Part shown: in pieces, positions 9,072 to 18,285 of the stretch | How the letters are laid out: each line of letters begins with the position of its first letter | Numbering within the stretch: position 1 is the stretch's first letter | Assembly: GCA_035566435.1 (NCBI GenBank) | Contig: DATMRF010000047.1 | Coordinates: forward strand, 82,968-146,967 | DNA from: DATMRF01 sp035566435 | GTDB taxonomy: Bacteria > Verrucomicrobiota > Verrucomicrobiia > Limisphaerales > UBA8199 | Direction of reading: 5' to 3' | DNA length: 64,000 nt | The notes under the pieces: generated by a model | The model's input: the letters and a program-made list of their open reading frames with translations, nothing else | The model's database searches: none | Told to the model about the DNA's origin: nothing | Program-made: the position numbers and the translations under genes

Positions 9072-9080
9072 ACGAACAAC

Positions 9081-10517
9081 ATGCCGCAAGAAAACAGGCT
9101 CATTTTAAAATACGCCGATGAACCGGGCTATGCGCCGGAACTCGAGTGCTATTTACGCTATGGCGGCTATGAGGCGCTCAAGAAAGCTCTCTCGCTCGTA
9201 CCCAAAACACTGCCGGACGGCCGGCAAGTCAGCGGGCCGGAGCAGATCCGGGATGACGTGAAGCTTTCCGGCTTGCGTGGACGAGGTGGCGCTGGCTTTT
9301 CCTGCGGGTTGAAATGGTCATTCGTCGATCGCAAGAGTGGCAAGCCGATTTACCTCATTTGCAACGCGGACGAGTCCGAACCGGGCACGTTCAAGGACAA
9401 GCAGATCATCCACAAGGACCCGCATCAGATGCTCGAGGGAATGATCATCTCCTGTTATGCGAATGATGTGCACCTAGCCTATATCTACATCCGGGGCGAA
9501 TTCGTCGAAGGAGCCAAAATCCTGAATCGCGCGCTTCAGGAAGCCCGCGCGAAGAATTTTCTTGGGAAGAACATCCTCGGCAGCGGATACGACCTAGAGA
9601 TTCACGTCCACCGGGGCGCCGGCGCCTACATCTGCGGCGAGGAGACCGGCCTGATCGAGTCGCTCGAAGGCAAGCGCGCCTATCCGCGCATCAAGCCGCC
9701 ATACTTTCCGGCCGTGCTCGGCCTCTACATGTGCCCGACCATCGTCAACAACGTCGAGACGCTGTGCGCGGTCAAACACATCGTCGCGATGGGGGCCACA
9801 GAGTACGCGCGGCTCGGCACGCCGAACAACACCGGCACGCGGATCGTGAGCATCAGCGGCCATGTCAAACGGCCCGGCTATTTCGAGATCGAGGTCGGCA
9901 AGGTGACGATCGGCCAACTCATAAACGACCCGGTGTTCGGCAACGGTTTGCGCGACGGACGGAAGCTGAAAGCGGTGATCCCCGGGGGTTCCTCAGCGAA
10001 GGTTTTCAAGGCGGGCGAAAAGTTCAAGCTGAAGCGCAAGGGACCCGACGGCAAAGACGCCGAGCAGGAGCTGGACATGCTCGACTTGCCTTACGATTTC
10101 GATTCGCTGATCGCCGCCGGAAGCATGTCCGGCTCCGGAGCGATCATCGTGCTGGATGATTCGGCCGATATCGTCGCGGCCTTGGCGAACATCGCAGAGT
10201 TTTACGCGCACGAGAGCTGCGGCCAGTGCACGCCGTGCCGCGAAGGTTCGCTGTGGATGTCCAAAGCCCTTCACCGGTTGAGCCATGGCGAAGGCCGCGC
10301 CGCCGACGCCGATTACCTGGTCAAGATTGCCGACAACATCCCCGGCGGGCGAACGATTTGTGCGTTTGGCGAAGCCTGCGCCTGGCCGGTGCAGAGCTTT
10401 GTGGGCAAGTTTAAGGATGAATTTGTGGCCAAGGGCGCCGCGGATGAGGAACGGCGCAAGAAGGAAATGGATCGCGTCGAACCACGCGCGGATTTAAAGT
10501 CCGCCGTCACCGTGTGA
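9081..10517 (+). CDS. nuoF: NADH-quinone oxidoreductase subunit F
   Basis: The 478-residue flavoprotein binds NADH and FMN and carries cluster N3. The glycine-rich NADH site GRGGAGF lies at residues 67-73, the FMN-binding region is around CNADESEPGTFKDK, and the cluster ligands CGQCTPCREG start at residue 380 with the fourth cysteine in RTICAFGEACAWP. The C-terminal ~30 residues are charged and look like a lineage-specific tail. It acts with NuoE and NuoG. Confidence 0.97.
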   Translation: MPQENRLILKYADEPGYAPELECYLRYGGYEALKKALSLVPKTLPDGRQVSGPEQIRDDVKLSGLRGRGGAGFSCGLKWSFVDRKSGKPIYLICNADESEPGTFKDKQIIHKDPHQMLEGMIISCYANDVHLAYIYIRGEFVEGAKILNRALQEARAKNFLGKNILGSGYDLEIHVHRGAGAYICGEETGLIESLEGKRAYPRIKPPYFPAVLGLYMCPTIVNNVETLCAVKHIVAMGATEYARLGTPNNTGTRIVSISGHVKRPGYFEIEVGKVTIGQLINDPVFGNGLRDGRKLKAVIPGGSSAKVFKAGEKFKLKRKGPDGKDAEQELDMLDLPYDFDSLIAAGSMSGSGAIIVLDDSADIVAALANIAEFYAHESCGQCTPCREGSLWMSKALHRLSHGEGRAADADYLVKIADNIPGGRTICAFGEACAWPVQSFVGKFKDEFVAKGAADEERRKKEMDRVEPRADLKSAVTV

Positions 10518-10543
10518 CGCTCCGCTCGAATTTGCGTTAAAGA

Positions 10544-12262
10544 ATGTCAGCGACAACCACAATCGAACCCAAGCCCGCACCGCCACCGGTCGAAAAGATC
10601 AAGGTGAAGGTGGACGGCAAGGAAGTCGAGGTGCCGAAGACAATGCCGGACCCGATAAGCGGCAAGCCGGTGCCGACGACCATGATCCAGGCCTGCAACG
10701 TCGGCAAGGTCGATGTGCCCCATTATTGCTACCATCCCAAGCTGCCGGTGGCCGGCAACTGCCGCATGTGCCTGGTCGAGTTCGGCACGCCGGCGCTCGG
10801 CCCGGACCGCAAACCCGTTTTGAACCCCGACGGCATGCCGAAGATCACCAGATCACCCCGCGCGGCCATTGCTTGCGCGACTCCGATCTCCCCGGGGATG
10901 GAGATTTACACGAACACGCCCAACGTGAAACAAATGCGCGAAGGTGTGCTCGAATTCCTGCTCATCAATCATCCGCTCGACTGCCCGATCTGCGACCAGG
11001 CGGGCGAATGCAAGCTGCAGGAATATTCGGTCGATTACGGCAAGTCCGAGAGCCGCTTCCTCGAGACGAAGGTCCACAAACCTAAACGCGTGGAACTAGG
11101 GCCGCGCATCATTTTAGACGACGAGCGCTGCATTCTTTGCACTCGCTGCATCCGCTTCACGCGGGACATTGCGGGCGACGACGCGCTGGGCATCGTCAAT
11201 CGCGGCAGCTACAACACCTTGACCGCTTACCCGGGCAAGATTTTCGACAACAATTACACGCTCAACACCGTCGATATCTGCCCGGTCGGCGCGCTCACGT
11301 CGAAGGATTTCCGGTTCCAGATGCGTGTCTGGTTTCTCAAGGAAACGAAGAGCCTCTGCACGAGTTGCGCGACCGGCTGCAACATCATTATCGGGTCGCG
11401 GGAGGAAAAGATTTATCGCTACGAACCGCGCGAAAATGACGCGGTGAATGCCTGCTGGATGTGCGATTATGGCAGGCTGAACTATAAGTGGATTGGGCGG
11501 GAGGACAGACTGGTCCGGGTCCAAGGTCCAAACGCCAAAGCCCAAAGTCCAGTGGGCCGAGAGCCGAAGAGCACGTGGCCGGGCGTGTTGAGTGAGATTT
11601 CGGAGAAACTGAAGTCGGTTCCGGCGGGATCGGCTGCGATCATTGCCTCAGCGCGGCAAACCAACGAGGAACTCTATCTTGTCGCGAAGCTGGCGAAAAA
11701 GTTGGGCGCTTTGACGGACTCGGTGGCGCGATTAGGTGAAAGCGACAAGCTGTTGCTCAATGCCGACCGCAACCCGAACAGCGCCGGCGCGAGATTGACG
11801 GGCATCGCAGCGGAGCCGATGGGGTCCAACCTAACGAAGATCGCCGACGGTATGCGCAGCGGCCAAATCAAGACCCTGGTCGTATTTGGCGAAGATGTTA
11901 CACGGCACGGCATCGGTGCGGATTTATTGGGCAAGTTGGAGTTGCTTATTGTAAGCGATATTTTGCCGAACGAAACCACCCGGCTGGCTCATTACCTGTT
12001 GCCGGGCTGCGCGCATGCGGAAAAGCGCGGCACTTTCACGAATACCAAGGGCCGCGTGCAGAAATTCATGAAAGCGGTCGAACCGCGCGGCGATGCGCGG
12101 CCCGAATGGGAATTCCTGCACGAACTGGTATTCAACGTCACCGGCCAGGATGGCTTTGTCAGCATCGAGGGCTTGTTCAACCAAATGGCCAGAGAAGTGC
12201 CTGCGTATAACGGGCTGACCTGGGCGGGCCTGGGGGATACGGGGGTGAGCATGTCGATATGA
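10544..12262 (+). CDS. nuoG: NADH-quinone oxidoreductase subunit G (short form)
   Basis: The 572-residue subunit carries the electron chain from NuoF. The N-terminal [2Fe-2S] domain has CYHPKLPVAGNCRMC, then the His/Cys region, CPICDQAGECKLQEY, and the 4Fe-4S ligands CILCTRCIRFTRDIAGDDALG. A further cluster-like set CTSCATGC is followed by a shortened molybdopterin-type domain. E. coli NuoG is about 900 residues, so the C-terminal domain is strongly reduced. Around 11516-11560 the DNA is a low-complexity run of CCAAA/GTCC blocks encoding a proline/glutamine linker (VQGPNAKAQSPVG), which looks like a repeat inserted in frame. The stop overlaps nuoH (ATGA). Confidence 0.95.
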   Translation: MSATTTIEPKPAPPPVEKIKVKVDGKEVEVPKTMPDPISGKPVPTTMIQACNVGKVDVPHYCYHPKLPVAGNCRMCLVEFGTPALGPDRKPVLNPDGMPKITRSPRAAIACATPISPGMEIYTNTPNVKQMREGVLEFLLINHPLDCPICDQAGECKLQEYSVDYGKSESRFLETKVHKPKRVELGPRIILDDERCILCTRCIRFTRDIAGDDALGIVNRGSYNTLTAYPGKIFDNNYTLNTVDICPVGALTSKDFRFQMRVWFLKETKSLCTSCATGCNIIIGSREEKIYRYEPRENDAVNACWMCDYGRLNYKWIGREDRLVRVQGPNAKAQSPVGREPKSTWPGVLSEISEKLKSVPAGSAAIIASARQTNEELYLVAKLAKKLGALTDSVARLGESDKLLLNADRNPNSAGARLTGIAAEPMGSNLTKIADGMRSGQIKTLVVFGEDVTRHGIGADLLGKLELLIVSDILPNETTRLAHYLLPGCAHAEKRGTFTNTKGRVQKFMKAVEPRGDARPEWEFLHELVFNVTGQDGFVSIEGLFNQMAREVPAYNGLTWAGLGDTGVSMSI

Positions 12263-13305
12263 CCTGGCTCGACAGTTTGACGGTGGCTCAGCAATTCGCG
12301 CTGTTTAGCGCGATCAAAATCCTTTGCGTCTTTTCGGTGCTGATGTTCATCGTCGCTTATGCCGTTTGGGTCGAGCGAAAGGTCTCGGCCGCCATCCAGG
12401 GCCGCCATGGACCCAATCGCGTCGGGCTGTTTGGTCTCTTGCAACCGGCGGCGGACGCGGTCAAAGCGTTTCTCAAGGAAGACTTCACCCCGGCGCACGT
12501 ACGCAAGGCCTATTTCTGGCTGGCGCCCGCGATCGTAATGATTCCGAGCCTGATGACGATTGCCATTATCCCATTCGGGTCGCAGTTAGGGAGGCAACCG
12601 ATGGTTATTGCGGACCTTAATGTGGGCATCCTCTACACGTTCGGTATCGTGTCTCTGGGCGTATATGGCATCGTGCTCGCGGGCTACGCGGCCAATTCGA
12701 AGTACCCTTTTCTGGGCGGCATCCGCTCGAGCGCACAACTGATCTCCTACGAGATCGCGATGGGCATGTCGGTCATCCCGATCTTCCTTATTGTCGGCAG
12801 CCTCAACCTGAGCGAAGTGATCGGGTATCAAGCCGGCGGTTTCTCGAGCTGGCTCATCTTCAAGCAGCCGCTGGCCTTTGGCATTTTCCTGGCGGCGATG
12901 TTTGCTGAGACGAATCGACTGCCATTCGATCTGCCTGAATCGGAGCAGGAGTTGGCCGGGGGCTACAATGTCGAGTATAGCTCGATCAAATTCGCGCTGT
13001 TCTTTATGGGGGAATACGCCGCGATGACGGCAGCCTCGGCGATGCTGGTGACGCTGTTCCTGGGCGGCTGGACGCTGCCGGTCGCCGGGCTGGACCAGCC
13101 GGCGCAAACTCTTGGGTTCGGGGTGCTTCAAATCGGCGTGTTCCTGGCGAAAATGCTGTTCGTTGAATTTATGATCATCTGGGTCCGCTGGATGTGGCCG
13201 CGGTTCCGCTACGACCAATTGATGGACCTTGGCTGGCGCCGCTTCATTCCGCTGGCGCTGGCGAACATCGTGGGGACGGCAGTCGTCCTCTGGGCCGTGG
13301 CATGA
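12259..13305 (+). CDS. nuoH: NADH-quinone oxidoreductase subunit H
   Basis: The 348-residue membrane subunit joins the quinone pocket to the proton-pumping arm. About eight membrane segments are seen, with the family motifs WVERKVSAAIQGRHGPNRVG near residue 38, AETNRLPFDLPESEQELAGG in the middle loop, and RWMWPRFRYDQLMDLGW near the C-terminus. Start and stop overlap nuoG and nuoI by 4 bases each. Confidence 0.97.
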   Translation: MTWLDSLTVAQQFALFSAIKILCVFSVLMFIVAYAVWVERKVSAAIQGRHGPNRVGLFGLLQPAADAVKAFLKEDFTPAHVRKAYFWLAPAIVMIPSLMTIAIIPFGSQLGRQPMVIADLNVGILYTFGIVSLGVYGIVLAGYAANSKYPFLGGIRSSAQLISYEIAMGMSVIPIFLIVGSLNLSEVIGYQAGGFSSWLIFKQPLAFGIFLAAMFAETNRLPFDLPESEQELAGGYNVEYSSIKFALFFMGEYAAMTAASAMLVTLFLGGWTLPVAGLDQPAQTLGFGVLQIGVFLAKMLFVEFMIIWVRWMWPRFRYDQLMDLGWRRFIPLALANIVGTAVVLWAVA

Positions 13306-13835
13306 TCATCAAACGCAGAGAATTTAACCTTTGGGAGCGGCTTTACCTGCCGGCCATGCTCGGCGGGTTCAAGGTCACCCTTCGCCACTTCTTCAAAAAG
13401 AAAGTGACCATGCAGTATCCCGAGGAGAAATGGGTCGTGCCGGAGGGCTATCGCGGCGCGCCTTACCTCGTAAAGGACCAGGAGGGCCGCACGAAATGCG
13501 TCTCCTGCCAGTTGTGCGAATTCGTATGCCCGCCGAAAGCGATCCGCATCACGCCGCCCGGACCTACCGGCGCGCCTGAGGCCGGCAACGTCGAAAAGGC
13601 CCCCCAGGAATTCGAGATCAACATGCTCCGCTGCATCTTCTGCGGTTACTGCCAGGAGGTCTGCCCGGAGGAAGCCATCTTCCTCATGAAAGATTATTCC
13701 CTCACCGGCTCGAGCCGCGAAGAGCTGATTTACGGCAAAGAAAAACTGCTCGCTCTGGGCGGCGGTCATGAGGACCAAATCCGCAAATGGAAGAAGAAGG
13801 CGGACGAAGCCAGGACTCAGGGAGTCGAACCATGA
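13302..13835 (+). CDS. nuoI: NADH-quinone oxidoreductase subunit I
   Basis: The 177-residue subunit carries two [4Fe-4S] clusters (N6a, N6b) close to NuoB. Both ferredoxin motifs are complete: CVSCQLCEFVCPP and CIFCGYCQEVCPEE. The ATG at 13302 overlaps the nuoH stop (ATGA). An upstream in-frame start lies inside nuoH and is rejected. A 118-base spacer without a gene follows before nuoJ. Confidence 0.97.
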   Translation: MIIKRREFNLWERLYLPAMLGGFKVTLRHFFKKKVTMQYPEEKWVVPEGYRGAPYLVKDQEGRTKCVSCQLCEFVCPPKAIRITPPGPTGAPEAGNVEKAPQEFEINMLRCIFCGYCQEVCPEEAIFLMKDYSLTGSSREELIYGKEKLLALGGGHEDQIRKWKKKADEARTQGVEP

Positions 13836-13953
13836 CTTTCCCTCCGCAGCGGGCCTTGGTATAACCGGCCGGAGAATTGGCGGGGTAATGGCGCCATGCG
13901 GGCTTGCCTGAGTTGAGCCAGTTGAACCGTTAAACGAACTAAATCGGGAATTT

Positions 13954-14457
13954 GTGCTGCCAGACATACTATTTTACGTCTTCGCATTCCTGACGCTGGT
14001 GTTTGGCTTTTTGGTGGTGCTCAACCCCTTCAGCCGGAACCCGGTCACCAGCGCGATGTTCCTGGTGCTGACCATCGCGTCGCTGGCAGGCTTGTTCGTG
14101 CTGCTCCACGCCTTCTTTCTCGCGGCGGTGCAGGTGCTGGTTTATGCCGGCGCCGTCATGGTGCTGTTCCTGTTCGTGATCATGTTGCTCGATCTCCGCG
14201 CGGAGGAACGGCGGAAGATAAAAAAAATCGGCGCGGCGCTGGGCCTGGTGGTCGTTGGGGCGATCCTCTTCATTTTCCTGCAAAGCCTGCTGCACTCACA
14301 ACTGCCCGCGGGGAATTCGCCGGCGCCGGAGGGGGGAACGATTCCACTGGGCTACTTGTTGTTTCGTCAATACCTGCTGCCTTTTGAAATCGTTTCGGTA
14401 ATCTTGCTGGTGGCCATGGTCGGCGTCGTGTTGCTCAGCAAAAAGGAATTGAAATGA
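13954..14457 (+). CDS. nuoJ: NADH-quinone oxidoreductase subunit J
   Basis: The 167-residue membrane subunit has five predicted membrane segments, with the conserved VLVYAGAVMVLFLFVIMLLD in the third, including the pi-bulge glycine region. The GTG start at 13954 gives LPDILFYVFAFLTL as the first segment. A 100-base spacer with TTTTAACG-type repeats separates it from nuoK. Confidence 0.95.
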   Translation: MLPDILFYVFAFLTLVFGFLVVLNPFSRNPVTSAMFLVLTIASLAGLFVLLHAFFLAAVQVLVYAGAVMVLFLFVIMLLDLRAEERRKIKKIGAALGLVVVGAILFIFLQSLLHSQLPAGNSPAPEGGTIPLGYLLFRQYLLPFEIVSVILLVAMVGVVLLSKKELK

Positions 14458-14516
14458 AGCGTTACAACGTCCCGAGCGCGAAACATGACCACCGCATGAA
14501 GTCTGTCCCGCCCTCT

Positions 14517-14551
14517 TTCCGTTTTAACCCCTTAACGCTTTAATGTTTTAG
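14517..14551. repeat. TTTTAACG-type repeat in the nuoJ-nuoK spacer
   Basis: The spacer contains GTTTTAACCCCTTAACGCTTT followed by AATGTTTTAGCG, a run of TTTAAC-type heptamers. It belongs to the same family as 9054-9071, 20986-21093 and 43257-43415. Confidence 0.55.
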
Positions 14552-14557
14552 CGCCCT

Positions 14558-14863
14558 GTGCACATCGGCCTCGAACACTACCTCGTCGTTAGTGCAATCC
14601 TGTTCTGCCTGGGTCTGCTGGGGGTGCTGGTGCGGCGCAATTTGCTGGTCATGTACATGAGCCTCGAGCTGATGCTGAATGCGGCGAATCTGGCGTTCGT
14701 CGCCTGTTCGAGGTTTAATAACAACCTCGCCGGCCAGGTGTTCGTCTTCTTCGTGATCACCGTCGCCGCCGCCGAGGTGGCGGTCGGTCTGGCTTTGATC
14801 GTTGCCCTCTATCGCAAACGCCAAACTGCGCACGTGGAAGATCTGACCCTGATGAAACTATAG
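14558..14863 (+). CDS. nuoK: NADH-quinone oxidoreductase subunit K
   Basis: The 101-residue antiporter-like small subunit has three membrane segments. The proton-path glutamates are present in MSLELMLNAANLAF and in AAAEVAVGLAL. The GTG start gives the usual MHIGLEHYLVVSAILF N-terminus. It lies 9 bases upstream of nuoL. Confidence 0.96.
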   Translation: MHIGLEHYLVVSAILFCLGLLGVLVRRNLLVMYMSLELMLNAANLAFVACSRFNNNLAGQVFVFFVITVAAAEVAVGLALIVALYRKRQTAHVEDLTLMKL

Positions 14864-14872
14864 CAACGACTC

Positions 14873-16738
14873 TTGAACGCCCTCCCTTGGCTCATCCTGT
14901 TCCTGCCCCTGGCTGCCGCCGCGGTCATCACCCCCTTTACCCTGCGAGATCGCAAGCTCAGCGCCGGGCTGTCCATCGGCGCGGTGGTGGCAGGGTTCGT
15001 TCTCAGCGTCATCTTCGTCGGCGTGAACCATTGGGAACCCGCGCGCGAATCCACGCTGACCTGGCTGAGCGTCGGCAATTTCCAGGTGGACTTCGGCCTG
15101 CGTTTTGATCCGCTCAGCCTGTTGATGATGCTGGTGGTCACCGGCGTTGCCGGCCTCATTCACATCTATTCGTGGGGCTACATGCACGACGACCCAGGAT
15201 TTTCGCGGTACTTCGCCTGCCTGAGCTTGTTCACTTTTTCGATGCTCGGGATTGTGTTGGCGAACAATTTTGTCGAGCTGTTCATTTTCTGGGAACTGGT
15301 CGGCGTCTCCAGCTATCTGCTCATCGGTTTCTGGTTCGAACGGCCCGCGGCAGCGGACGCCGGCAAAAAAGCTTTTCTGACGAATCGGTTGGGCGATTTC
15401 GGGTTTTTCCTGGGCATCCTGACAGTTTGGGCGACGCTTGGCTCGCTCAACTTCAGCACGCTGCAAGAAAGAATATCCGCCAACCCGCAGGCGCTTGGGG
15501 CCGTCGCAACGGTAGCCGGCCTATTGATTTTCTGCGGTGCCGTAGGCAAGAGCGCCCAGTTCCCGCTGCATGTCTGGCTGCCCGACGCCATGGAAGGCCC
15601 CACACCGGTCAGCGCGTTGATCCATGCCGCCACAATGGTGGCGGCGGGCGTCTATATGCTGTGCCGAGTATTCTTCCTGCTTAACCCCCCGGCGTTGGAG
15701 GTGATCTCCTGGGTCGGCGGCTTTACGGCTCTGTTGTCGGCAGTGATCGCCGTCCAGCAAAATGATATCAAACGCATCCTGGCCTATTCAACGCTCTCGC
15801 AGCTCGGTTACATGGTGATGGGGGTCGGCCTGGGCGGTCCCAAAGAATCGATGTTCCACCTGACCACCCACGCGTTTTTCAAGGCTTTGCTTTTCCTCGG
15901 CGCCGGGTCCGTTATCATCGCGATGCACCACGAGCAGGACATCTGGAAAATGGGCGGGCTGCGCAAGAAGATGCCCGTTACTTTCTGGACGTTCCTGTTT
16001 GGCACCCTAGCCCTCGCCGGGGTCGTGCCTTTCAGCGGATTCTACAGCAAGGACGCGATACTCGCTCGTGCCGCGGAGGAACACGCCTATGGACGCTTCG
16101 CGCTCGGGGCTCTCGTGGCAGTCTTAACCACCTTCTATATGTTCCGCTTGGTGTTTGTCGTGTTCGGCGCGGCGGCAAGGTCCGAGTCTGCCAACCACTC
16201 GAAGGAATCACCCCCAGTCATGATTTTTCCGCTGCGAATCCTCGCCCTGCTCAGCTTGATTGGCGGATTCGTGGGCATCGAAAATACTTACAGCCATCAG
16301 CAATTCGGTCCGGAAACTGCCGCTCAGGCTTTGACCTTCGGCGAACAGGTGATTGCGCCCTTCGCAGGTGCTCCGGTGGCCGCCTCGCTCGGATTACTGG
16401 CCGCCGCAATTGGGTTTGTGGCGGCGTATGGTCTCTACGCCAGGGCCGAAACGGACCCGTTGCCGGCAAGACTGGGTGTGCTGTCACGTTGGATGCGCAA
16501 CCGCTTCTACCTGGACGAACTCTACGAGGCTACCTTCATCCGGCTCCATGATTTCCTGGCCGCAGTCGCGGCCTGGACGGACCGCTGGCTCATCGCCGGC
16601 CTGGGCGTCCGCGGCACCCACGGCACTATCGAGCTCATTGGCCGCGCACTGCGCCAATTCCAAACCGGCAACCTGCAGACCTACGCCTTCCTCTTCGCCC
16701 TGGGTGTGGCGTTCCTGCTGTACCTCGTGCTATGCTGA
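14873..16738 (+). CDS. nuoL: NADH-quinone oxidoreductase subunit L
   Basis: The 621-residue distal proton-pumping subunit is related to Mrp antiporters. Its antiporter core has FIFWELVGVSSYLLIGFW with the key glutamate, VGKSAQFPLHVWLPDAMEGP with the key lysine, HAATMVAAGVYM, and DIKRILAYSTLSQLGYM. The C-terminal part includes the long lateral helix region. The TTG at 14873 is the start; no ATG is close. It overlaps nuoM by 7 bases. Confidence 0.96.
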   Translation: MNALPWLILFLPLAAAAVITPFTLRDRKLSAGLSIGAVVAGFVLSVIFVGVNHWEPARESTLTWLSVGNFQVDFGLRFDPLSLLMMLVVTGVAGLIHIYSWGYMHDDPGFSRYFACLSLFTFSMLGIVLANNFVELFIFWELVGVSSYLLIGFWFERPAAADAGKKAFLTNRLGDFGFFLGILTVWATLGSLNFSTLQERISANPQALGAVATVAGLLIFCGAVGKSAQFPLHVWLPDAMEGPTPVSALIHAATMVAAGVYMLCRVFFLLNPPALEVISWVGGFTALLSAVIAVQQNDIKRILAYSTLSQLGYMVMGVGLGGPKESMFHLTTHAFFKALLFLGAGSVIIAMHHEQDIWKMGGLRKKMPVTFWTFLFGTLALAGVVPFSGFYSKDAILARAAEEHAYGRFALGALVAVLTTFYMFRLVFVVFGAAARSESANHSKESPPVMIFPLRILALLSLIGGFVGIENTYSHQQFGPETAAQALTFGEQVIAPFAGAPVAASLGLLAAAIGFVAAYGLYARAETDPLPARLGVLSRWMRNRFYLDELYEATFIRLHDFLAAVAAWTDRWLIAGLGVRGTHGTIELIGRALRQFQTGNLQTYAFLFALGVAFLLYLVLC

Positions 16739-18285
16739 CCGTCATTCTCGGGCTGCCCTTGCTCGCGGCGCTGGTGCTGGCGTTCGTCCCGCGCAACTTC
16801 CGCGTGCTGATTCGCGCAATGGCGGTGCTGGCGACGCTACTGTCCGCAGCTCTGGCCGTGCTCGTGTTCGTGCAATTCAATAGCGCGTCGCCAGGCCCGC
16901 ACGGTTTCAAATTCGAGCAGCAGGTGCCTTGGGTTCAAGCGCTGGGCATCAGCTACCATGTGGGCTTGGACGGCATCAACCTCGGCCTGGTGCTGATGGG
17001 CGCGATTGTAGCCCTGGCGGCCGCCTGCATTTCGTGGGAAATCAAAGAGCGGGAAAAGGAGTTTTACATCCTGCTGCTGGTAATGGCCGGGGGCATTCTC
17101 GGCGCATTTGCCTCGCTGGACCTGTTTCTATTTTACTTTTTCCATGAGCTGGCGCTCGTGCCGACCTTCATCATGATCGGCGTCTGGGGCCGGGGCGAAC
17201 AAAAGAACTACGCGACGTTCCAGATTACGCTGTACCTGAGCCTCGGCGCGCTGATCGCGCTGGCGGGCTTGATCGCGCTTTACGTGCAAGCCGGCGCCGG
17301 CACCTTCGACATCCCGGAACTGATCGCCTACCTGGACCAGCACCCGCTTTCCGCGAGCGCGCAGCGGTTGATTTTCCCGCTGCTGCTTTTCGGTTTCGGG
17401 ATCCTGGTTTCGCTCTGGCCGTTCCACTCTTGGGCGCCGTTGGGCTACAGCTCGGCCCCCACCGCAACAGCGATGCTGCATGCCGGCGTGCTAAAAAAGT
17501 TCGGGTTGTACGGCCTCATCCGAATAGCGCTGCCAATGATGCCGGGGGCGGCGCAAAGCTGGATGCAAGTGGTGGCCTGGCTGTGCCTCGGCAATCTTGT
17601 CTATTGCGGCTGGGTCGCGATGCGTCAGAAGGATTTCAATTGGCTGGTCGGCTACTCGAGCGTCGCCCACATGGGCTTCGTCTTCCTCGGCATCGCGACG
17701 CTGAACCTCGTCGGCATCACCGGCGCGGTGCTGGTGATGATCGCGCACGGCTTCCTGGCGGCGTTGACTTTCGGCCTGAGCGGTTACATTTACCAACAGA
17801 CCGGCACCCTGCAGATTGACCAGCTCGGCGGCCTGCTGCGCAGGCTGCCTTTCGTCGGTGCCGTGCTGATCATGGCTGGCTTCGCAGGCTGCGGTTTGCC
17901 CGGCTTCGCCAACTTTGCGGGTGAAGTGACTGTGTTCTTCGGCGCCTGGAACGTTTTCCGGCCTGTGACTGTGTTCGCCTGCTGGGGAGCGTTGATTATT
18001 GGCGGCGTTTATATGCTGCGGGCGCTGCGCGCCATCCTCCACGGGCCGCTGCCGGATAAATGGGCGCAGGTGGCGGACGCCTCGCATCTCTGGCGGAAAG
18101 CGCCGTTCGCCGCGCTCCTGGCCGGCCTGTTGCTCTTCGGCTTTTTTCCGCGCCTCCTGACGGACAAGATCCAGCCCAGCGTAGAGCCGATTGTGGCGCG
18201 GTTCCCAGGCGTGCTCGCAGCTTCCGAGAAATCGCGCACAGCTCCGGTGGTTACCGATGCCGCGCTCCGCATTCCGGGCCCATGA
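16732..18285 (+). CDS. nuoM: NADH-quinone oxidoreductase subunit M
   Basis: The 517-residue antiporter-like subunit has about 14 membrane segments. Conserved features are LDLFLFYFFHELALVPTFIM with the essential glutamate, SLWPFHSWAPLGYSSAPTAT, and the DFNWLVGYSSVAHMGFV segment. It overlaps nuoL by 7 and nuoN by 4 bases. The C-terminal ~60 residues include a loop (ADASHLWRKAPF) and the last helix. Confidence 0.96.
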   Translation: MLTVILGLPLLAALVLAFVPRNFRVLIRAMAVLATLLSAALAVLVFVQFNSASPGPHGFKFEQQVPWVQALGISYHVGLDGINLGLVLMGAIVALAAACISWEIKEREKEFYILLLVMAGGILGAFASLDLFLFYFFHELALVPTFIMIGVWGRGEQKNYATFQITLYLSLGALIALAGLIALYVQAGAGTFDIPELIAYLDQHPLSASAQRLIFPLLLFGFGILVSLWPFHSWAPLGYSSAPTATAMLHAGVLKKFGLYGLIRIALPMMPGAAQSWMQVVAWLCLGNLVYCGWVAMRQKDFNWLVGYSSVAHMGFVFLGIATLNLVGITGAVLVMIAHGFLAALTFGLSGYIYQQTGTLQIDQLGGLLRRLPFVGAVLIMAGFAGCGLPGFANFAGEVTVFFGAWNVFRPVTVFACWGALIIGGVYMLRALRAILHGPLPDKWAQVADASHLWRKAPFAALLAGLLLFGFFPRLLTDKIQPSVEPIVARFPGVLAASEKSRTAPVVTDAALRIPGP

